The position numbers and the translations under genes were made by a program. The notes under the pieces are model-generated. The model was not told the origin of the DNA. It worked only from the letters and a program-made list of their open reading frames with translations, and made no database searches. A DNA stretch of 64,000 nt from Citrobacter sp. 18056. Lineage in GTDB: Bacteria > Pseudomonadota > Gammaproteobacteria > Enterobacterales > Enterobacteriaceae. Location: positions 1 through 64,000 of the forward strand of contig CACSJR010000014.1 in NCBI GenBank assembly GCA_902706235.1. Reading direction: 5' to 3'. Below, one piece after another: positions 59,818-64,000 of the stretch. Positions within the stretch are counted from its first letter, which is position 1, and each line of letters starts with the position of its first letter.

Positions 59818-60093
59818 AAAGTCTCTACATTCAGGGCCTTATTCCCGCGTTGGGGTTTAAGCACATCCCCTGGTCTGTTAAGGTTATCTACCTGATTAGC
59901 CGGGCAACTGTTTCAAGGGTAAATAATTCATCCACGCACTGAAACCTCCCGGACACTGGCGGCGTGTACCTTTGCCGCCGGTCTCAATTTTTTGATTTAT
60001 TTGCTCCATCGTATGAATTCGTCAGATTAATTCATTTACATTATTTGTCACCGTCGTTACTATATCGGCTGTAATTAATGAGGTTATGCCCAA

Positions 60094-60624
60094 ATGGATA
60101 GTTCGTTTACGCCCATTGAACAAATGCTAAAGTTTCGCGCCAGCCGCTATGAAGATTTCCCGTACCAGGAAATCCTTCTGACTCGCCTGTGCATGCACAT
60201 GCAAGGGAAGTTGCTGGAAAACCGCAATAAGATGCTGAAAGCTCAGGGTATCAACGAGACATTATTTATGGCGCTAATCACGCTGGAGTCTCAGGAAAAC
60301 CACAGTATTCAGCCGTCAGAACTGAGCTGCGCACTGGGTTCTTCACGTACGAACGCTACCCGTATCGCCGATGAACTGGAAAAACGCGGCTGGATTGAAC
60401 GCCGTGAAAGCGACAATGACCGTCGCTGCCTGCATCTGCAACTCACCGAGAAAGGACATCAGTTCCTGCGCGAAGTGTTACCGCCGCAGCACAACTGCCT
60501 GCACCAGCTCTGGTCTTCTTTAAGCGTCACCGAAAAAGAGAGCCTCGAGCAAATCACCCGAAAACTCCTGACCCGTCTCGACCAGATGGATGAGGATGGC
60601 GTGGTCCTGGAAGGGCTTCGCTAA
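60094..60624 (+). CDS. mprA: MarR-family repressor of the emr multidrug efflux operon
   Basis: 176 residues, the E. coli length. Winged-helix core [48 protein letters not shown], displayed here as a landmark for residues 72-118 rather than exact limits. MprA (EmrR) represses emrRAB and is released by uncouplers and hydrophobic drugs. It leads the operon; a hairpin separates it from emrA. Confidence 0.96.
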   Translation: MDSSFTPIEQMLKFRASRYEDFPYQEILLTRLCMHMQGKLLENRNKMLKAQGINETLFMALITLESQENHSIQPSELSCALGSSRTNATRIADELEKRGWIERRESDNDRRCLHLQLTEKGHQFLREVLPPQHNCLHQLWSSLSVTEKESLEQITRKLLTRLDQMDEDGVVLEGLR

Positions 60625-60668
60625 GCGTGTGAATCGCTCAGTTTCCTGATTTCAAAAATAAAACCGAC

Positions 60669-60696
60669 AGGCCAGCAGCGAAAGCTACTGGCCTTT
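60669..60696 (+). terminator. Attenuator between mprA and emrA
   Basis: AGGCCAG..CTGGCCT stem (60669-60675 with 60688-60694) followed by TTT. The short T-run suggests partial termination, giving more repressor than pump. Confidence 0.55.
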
Positions 60697-60749
60697 CTGA
60701 CAAAAGGTCGGCTTAGCCGATGTGAAATAATAAGATCGTGGAGAAAAAC

Positions 60750-61922
60750 ATGAGCGCGAATGCGGAGACTCAAACCCCGCAGCAACCGGCCACCAAGAAA
60801 GGTAAACGTAAAGGTGCCCTTCTTCTGCTGACCTTGCTCTTTATTGTTATTGCCGTGGCATATGGGATTTATTGGTTTTTAGTACTGCGTCATTATGAAG
60901 ATACCGATGATGCATACGTGGCAGGGAACCAGGTTCAAATCATGGCACAGGTGTCGGGCAGCGTGACGAAAGTCTGGGCTGATAACACCGACTTCGTGCA
61001 AAAAGGCGATGTGCTGGTCACCCTCGACCAGACCGATGCGCAGCAGGCGTTTGAACGTGCACAGACGGGGCTTGCCTCCAGCGTGCGTCAGACCCGCCAG
61101 ATGATGATCAATAGCAAGCAATTACAGGCCAGCATCGACGTCAAAAAAACAGCACTGGCGCAGGTGCAGACCGACCTTAACCGTCGTATTCCGCTGGGCA
61201 CCGCGAACCTGATTGGTCGCGAAGAGCTGCAGCACGCCCGTGATGCCGTGGCCAGTGCACAGGCTGAACTGAATGTGACTATTCAGCAGTTTAATGCCAA
61301 CCAGGCCATGATTCTGGGGACCAAACTGGAAGACCAGCCAGCGGTGAAACAGGCAGCGACCGAAGTACGTAACGCGTGGCTTGCGCTGGAACGTACCAAA
61401 ATCGTTAGCCCGATGACCGGCTACGTCTCTCGCCGTGCGGTTCAGCCAGGCGCGCAGATTAGCCCAACCACTCCGCTGATGGCGGTGGTTCCGGCAACCA
61501 ATCTATGGATCGATGCTAACTTTAAAGAAACCCAGCTGGCGCATATGCGTATTGGCCAGCCTGTGACCGTTATCAGCGATATCTACGGCGATGACGTGAA
61601 GTACACCGGGAAAGTAGTGGGTCTGGATATGGGGACCGGCAGTGCCTTCTCCTTGCTTCCGGCGCAGAACGCCACCGGAAACTGGATCAAAGTGGTTCAG
61701 CGTCTGCCGGTTCGCGTAGAGCTGGACGAAAAACAGCTGGCTCAGCATCCGCTGCGTATTGGGCTGTCTACGCTGGTGAAGGTGGATACCTCCAACCGCG
61801 ACGGTGAAATGCTGGCGAATCAGACGCGTCACACGCCTGCTTATGAAAGTAATGCACGTGAAATTAGCCTTGATCCTGTGAATAAGCTGATCAACACCAT
61901 CGTGCAGGCCAACGCCAACTAA
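60750..61922 (+). CDS. emrA: Multidrug efflux membrane fusion protein
   Basis: 390 residues from the ATG at 60750, the E. coli length; a GTGGAG lies 9-10 bases upstream. N-terminal membrane helix (GALLLLTLLFIVIAVAYGIYWF), biotinyl-lipoyl halves (NQVQIMAQVSGSVTKVWADN; MTGYVSRRAVQPGAQI) and a coiled-coil hairpin. It joins EmrB to TolC for efflux of uncouplers and nalidixic acid-type compounds. Confidence 0.97.
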   Translation: MSANAETQTPQQPATKKGKRKGALLLLTLLFIVIAVAYGIYWFLVLRHYEDTDDAYVAGNQVQIMAQVSGSVTKVWADNTDFVQKGDVLVTLDQTDAQQAFERAQTGLASSVRQTRQMMINSKQLQASIDVKKTALAQVQTDLNRRIPLGTANLIGREELQHARDAVASAQAELNVTIQQFNANQAMILGTKLEDQPAVKQAATEVRNAWLALERTKIVSPMTGYVSRRAVQPGAQISPTTPLMAVVPATNLWIDANFKETQLAHMRIGQPVTVISDIYGDDVKYTGKVVGLDMGTGSAFSLLPAQNATGNWIKVVQRLPVRVELDEKQLAQHPLRIGLSTLVKVDTSNRDGEMLANQTRHTPAYESNAREISLDPVNKLINTIVQANAN

Positions 61923-61938
61923 TTCCGGGGTGAACGTA

Positions 61939-63477
61939 ATGCAACAGCAAAAACCGCTGGAAGGCGCGCAGTTGGTCATTATGACCATTGCGCTGTCTCT
62001 GGCGACGTTCATGCAGGTGCTGGACTCGACGATTGCTAACGTGGCGATCCCCACCATTGCTGGTAACCTTGGCTCATCGCTGAGTCAGGGAACGTGGGTT
62101 ATTACCTCGTTCGGGGTGGCGAACGCCATTTCCATTCCGATTACCGGCTGGCTGGCAAAACGTGTGGGCGAGGTAAAACTGTTTACCTGGTCCACCATCG
62201 CCTTCGTTATCGCCTCCTGGGCGTGTGGCGTGTCGAGCAGCCTGACGATGCTGATTTTCTTCCGCGTCATTCAGGGTATCGTTGCCGGTCCGCTGATCCC
62301 GCTTTCGCAGAGTCTGCTGTTAAACAACTACCCGCCAGCAAAACGCGCCGTGGCGCTGGCGTTGTGGTCGATGACAGTTATCGTTGCACCGATTTGCGGC
62401 CCAATCCTCGGCGGTTATATCAGTGACAACTATCACTGGGGTTGGATCTTCTTCATCAACGTGCCGATTGGTGCGGTGGTGGTGCTGTTAACCCTGCAAA
62501 GCCTGCGCGGACGCGAAACCCGAACCGAACATCGCCGCATTGATGCCATTGGCCTGGCGCTTCTGGTGGTCGGGATTGGCAGTCTGCAGGTCATGCTCGA
62601 TCGCGGGAAAGAGCTCGACTGGTTTAACTCTACCGAAGTCATTGTCCTGACCATCGTCGCGGTGGTGGCGATAAGCTTCTTGATTGTCTGGGAGCTAACG
62701 GACGAGAACCCGATAGTCGATCTCTCGCTCTTCAAATCGCGAAACTTTACCATCGGCTGTTTATGTATCAGCCTGGCCTATATGCTCTACTTCGGCGCGA
62801 TCGTTTTGCTGCCGCAGCTGCTGCAGGAGGTATATGGCTACACGGCCACCTGGGCGGGTCTGGCATCGGCGCCGGTGGGAATATTACCCGTTATTCTGTC
62901 GCCGATTATCGGCCGCTTTGCGCATAAGATAGATATGCGCCGGCTGGTGACCTTCAGCTTCATTATGTACGCGGTGTGCTTCTACTGGCGTGCGTATACC
63001 TTCGAACCGGGAATGGACTTTGGCGCATCGGCGTGGCCACAGTTTATACAGGGCTTCGCGGTGGCGTGCTTCTTTATGCCACTGACCACCATCACCCTTT
63101 CCGGCCTTGGGCCAGAGCGGATGGCGGCGGCATCGAGCCTGTCGAACTTTACCCGTACGCTGGCGGGCTCTATCGGTACGTCAATAACGACCACCATGTG
63201 GAGTAACCGTGAAGCGCTACATCACGCACAGCTGACCGAGTCGGTGAATCCTTTTAACCCGAATGCGCAGCAGATGTACGGCCAGCTTCAGGATTTAGGG
63301 ATGTCGGAGCAGCAGGCCTCCGGCTGGCTGGCACAGCAGATCACCAACCAGGGATTGATCATTTCCGCGAACGAAATCTTCTGGATGTCGGCGGGGATCT
63401 TCATCGTACTTCTGGGGCTCATCTGGCTCGCCAGACCGCCGTTTGGCGCAGGTGGTGGTGGCGGTGGTGCGCACTAA
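61939..63477 (+). CDS. emrB: Multidrug efflux MFS transporter (DHA2)
   Basis: 512 residues from the ATG at 61939, the E. coli length; a GTG three codons earlier is also open. 14 membrane helices, motif C-like VLDSTIANVAIPTIAG and TGWLAKRVGEVKLF. C-terminal Gly-rich tail (FGAGGGGGGAH) as in E. coli. It is the proton-driven pump of the EmrAB-TolC system. The last gene of the operon. Confidence 0.97.
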   Translation: MQQQKPLEGAQLVIMTIALSLATFMQVLDSTIANVAIPTIAGNLGSSLSQGTWVITSFGVANAISIPITGWLAKRVGEVKLFTWSTIAFVIASWACGVSSSLTMLIFFRVIQGIVAGPLIPLSQSLLLNNYPPAKRAVALALWSMTVIVAPICGPILGGYISDNYHWGWIFFINVPIGAVVVLLTLQSLRGRETRTEHRRIDAIGLALLVVGIGSLQVMLDRGKELDWFNSTEVIVLTIVAVVAISFLIVWELTDENPIVDLSLFKSRNFTIGCLCISLAYMLYFGAIVLLPQLLQEVYGYTATWAGLASAPVGILPVILSPIIGRFAHKIDMRRLVTFSFIMYAVCFYWRAYTFEPGMDFGASAWPQFIQGFAVACFFMPLTTITLSGLGPERMAAASSLSNFTRTLAGSIGTSITTTMWSNREALHHAQLTESVNPFNPNAQQMYGQLQDLGMSEQQASGWLAQQITNQGLIISANEIFWMSAGIFIVLLGLIWLARPPFGAGGGGGGAH

Positions 63478-63494
63478 CGTATCGTGAATAACAG

Positions 63495-63523
63495 GACCCT
63501 CCTTTTACAGAGGGTCTTTTTTT
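63495..63523 (+). terminator. Terminator of the emr operon
   Basis: GACCCTC..AGAGGGTC hairpin followed by a run of eight T, 17 bases beyond emrB. Confidence 0.92.
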
Positions 63524-63613
63524 GTCCATTTCTCGCAAGACTCTGTCACATCCGCTAAAGCGCTGCACCCTGCTCTTCCGTCAGGATTAAACCCACGACA
63601 AGAGGAGAATCCC

Positions 63614-64000
63614 ATGCTGAACAACCCCGCTGAAAAATATCGCCCCTGGCCCGTTTTATCCTTACCGGACCGCCGCTGGCCGGACAACACGCTGACTCAT
63701 GCCCCGCGCTGGTTATCAACGGATTTGCGCGACGGGAACCAGGCTCTCGCCGAGCCGATGGACGCCGAACGCAAGTTGCAGTTCTGGGATTTACTGCTGC
63801 GCTGCGGCTTTAAAGAAATTGAAGTGGCGTTTCCGTCCGCATCGCAAACGGACTTCAATTTTGTCCGCCAGCTGATTGAGGAGAAACGCATTCCGGAAAA
63901 CGTCACAATCCAGGTCTTAACCCAGGCACGTGAAGATCTTATCCTGCGCACCTTCGAGTCGCTGCGTGGGGCCCTCCGGGCGACGGTCCATCTCTATAAC
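63614..64000 (+). CDS. leuA: 2-isopropylmalate synthase, type 2 (3' partial)
   Basis: The frame is open from ATG 63614 (AGAGGAG upstream) to the window edge, 129 residues. [20 protein letters not shown], then [15 protein letters not shown] with the catalytic DRE-TIM motif STDLRDGNQ, and [22 protein letters not shown]. This is the IPMS2-type LeuA, distinct from the leuABCD form, which condenses acetyl-CoA with 2-ketoisovalerate. In E. coli this place after emrB holds luxS convergently, so the gene is an insertion relative to E. coli. Whether it is a second leuA cannot be told here. Confidence 0.88.
   Translation, partial: MLNNPAEKYRPWPVLSLPDRRWPDNTLTHAPRWLSTDLRDGNQALAEPMDAERKLQFWDLLLRCGFKEIEVAFPSASQTDFNFVRQLIEEKRIPENVTIQVLTQAREDLILRTFESLRGALRATVHLYN

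Overview
The window is chromosomal DNA of an enterobacterium. The gene order stpA, alaE, ygaC, ygaM, nrdHIEF, proVWX, mprA (emrR), emrA, emrB and the ssrA context match the Escherichia/Salmonella/Enterobacter group. A Bap-type adhesin locus beside ssrA (as in Salmonella), a pectin-oligomer module and a type 2 leuA after emrB point to an Enterobacter/Lelliottia/Kosakonia-like, possibly plant-associated species. This assignment is inferred, not proven.

1-15.9 kb: the 3' 11 kb of a giant Ig-repeat adhesin gene (open at the left edge), followed by its type I secretion genes: TolC-like outer-membrane factor, ABC ATPase and HlyD-type adaptor.

15.98-28.47 kb: the tmRNA gene ssrA, then a complete P4-type phage satellite integrated at its 3' end. 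In order it holds an integrase, cargo gene 1, a cos site, psu-delta-sid (leftward), a P4-type iteron origin, vis, the immunity-RNA leader, kil-like, two small genes, the alpha primase/helicase, cargo gene 2, a second iteron cluster (crr) and a degenerate attR followed by what looks like the original ssrA terminator. Cargo 1 is a 743-aa AT-rich protein with a Cys4 zinc ribbon and a C-terminal PD-(D/E)xK-like nuclease motif. Cargo 2 is a 515-aa membrane-anchored protein with its own promoter, sitting where P4 carries cnr. Neither is recognised; both occupy satellite cargo positions and are candidates for anti-phage functions. A two-hairpin RNA-like element lies convergent to cargo 2.

28.6-32.4 kb: a decapitated DeoR-family regulator gene next to attR, then divergent ogl (oligogalacturonate lyase) and togT (oligogalacturonide transporter), with KdgR-like operators on both sides and a CRP site placed for a class II promoter.

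32.4-35.7 kb: an 82-aa regulator that resembles the controller (C) proteins of restriction-modification systems, with C-box operators (GACTTATAGTC) before its own gene and before a divergent PLP-dependent Cys/Met-family enzyme and an NhaC-type antiporter. No restriction or methylase gene is near. This looks like a controller switch reused for metabolic genes.

35.7-43.4 kb: a cold-shock-domain protein gene and the anaerobic threonine-degradation operon tdcABCDE (minus strand, CRP site upstream, tdcF/G absent). 44-46.3 kb: two unrecognised convergent genes, yqaE and a YodC-family gene. 46.4-63.5 kb: stpA, alaE, ygaC, ygaM, a MocR-type regulator divergent from an AhpD-like gene, nrdHIEF with paired NrdR boxes, proVWX, an MFS transporter, and mprA-emrA-emrB. 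The right edge cuts a 2-isopropylmalate synthase gene. Two ERIC elements lie after alaE and after nrdF.
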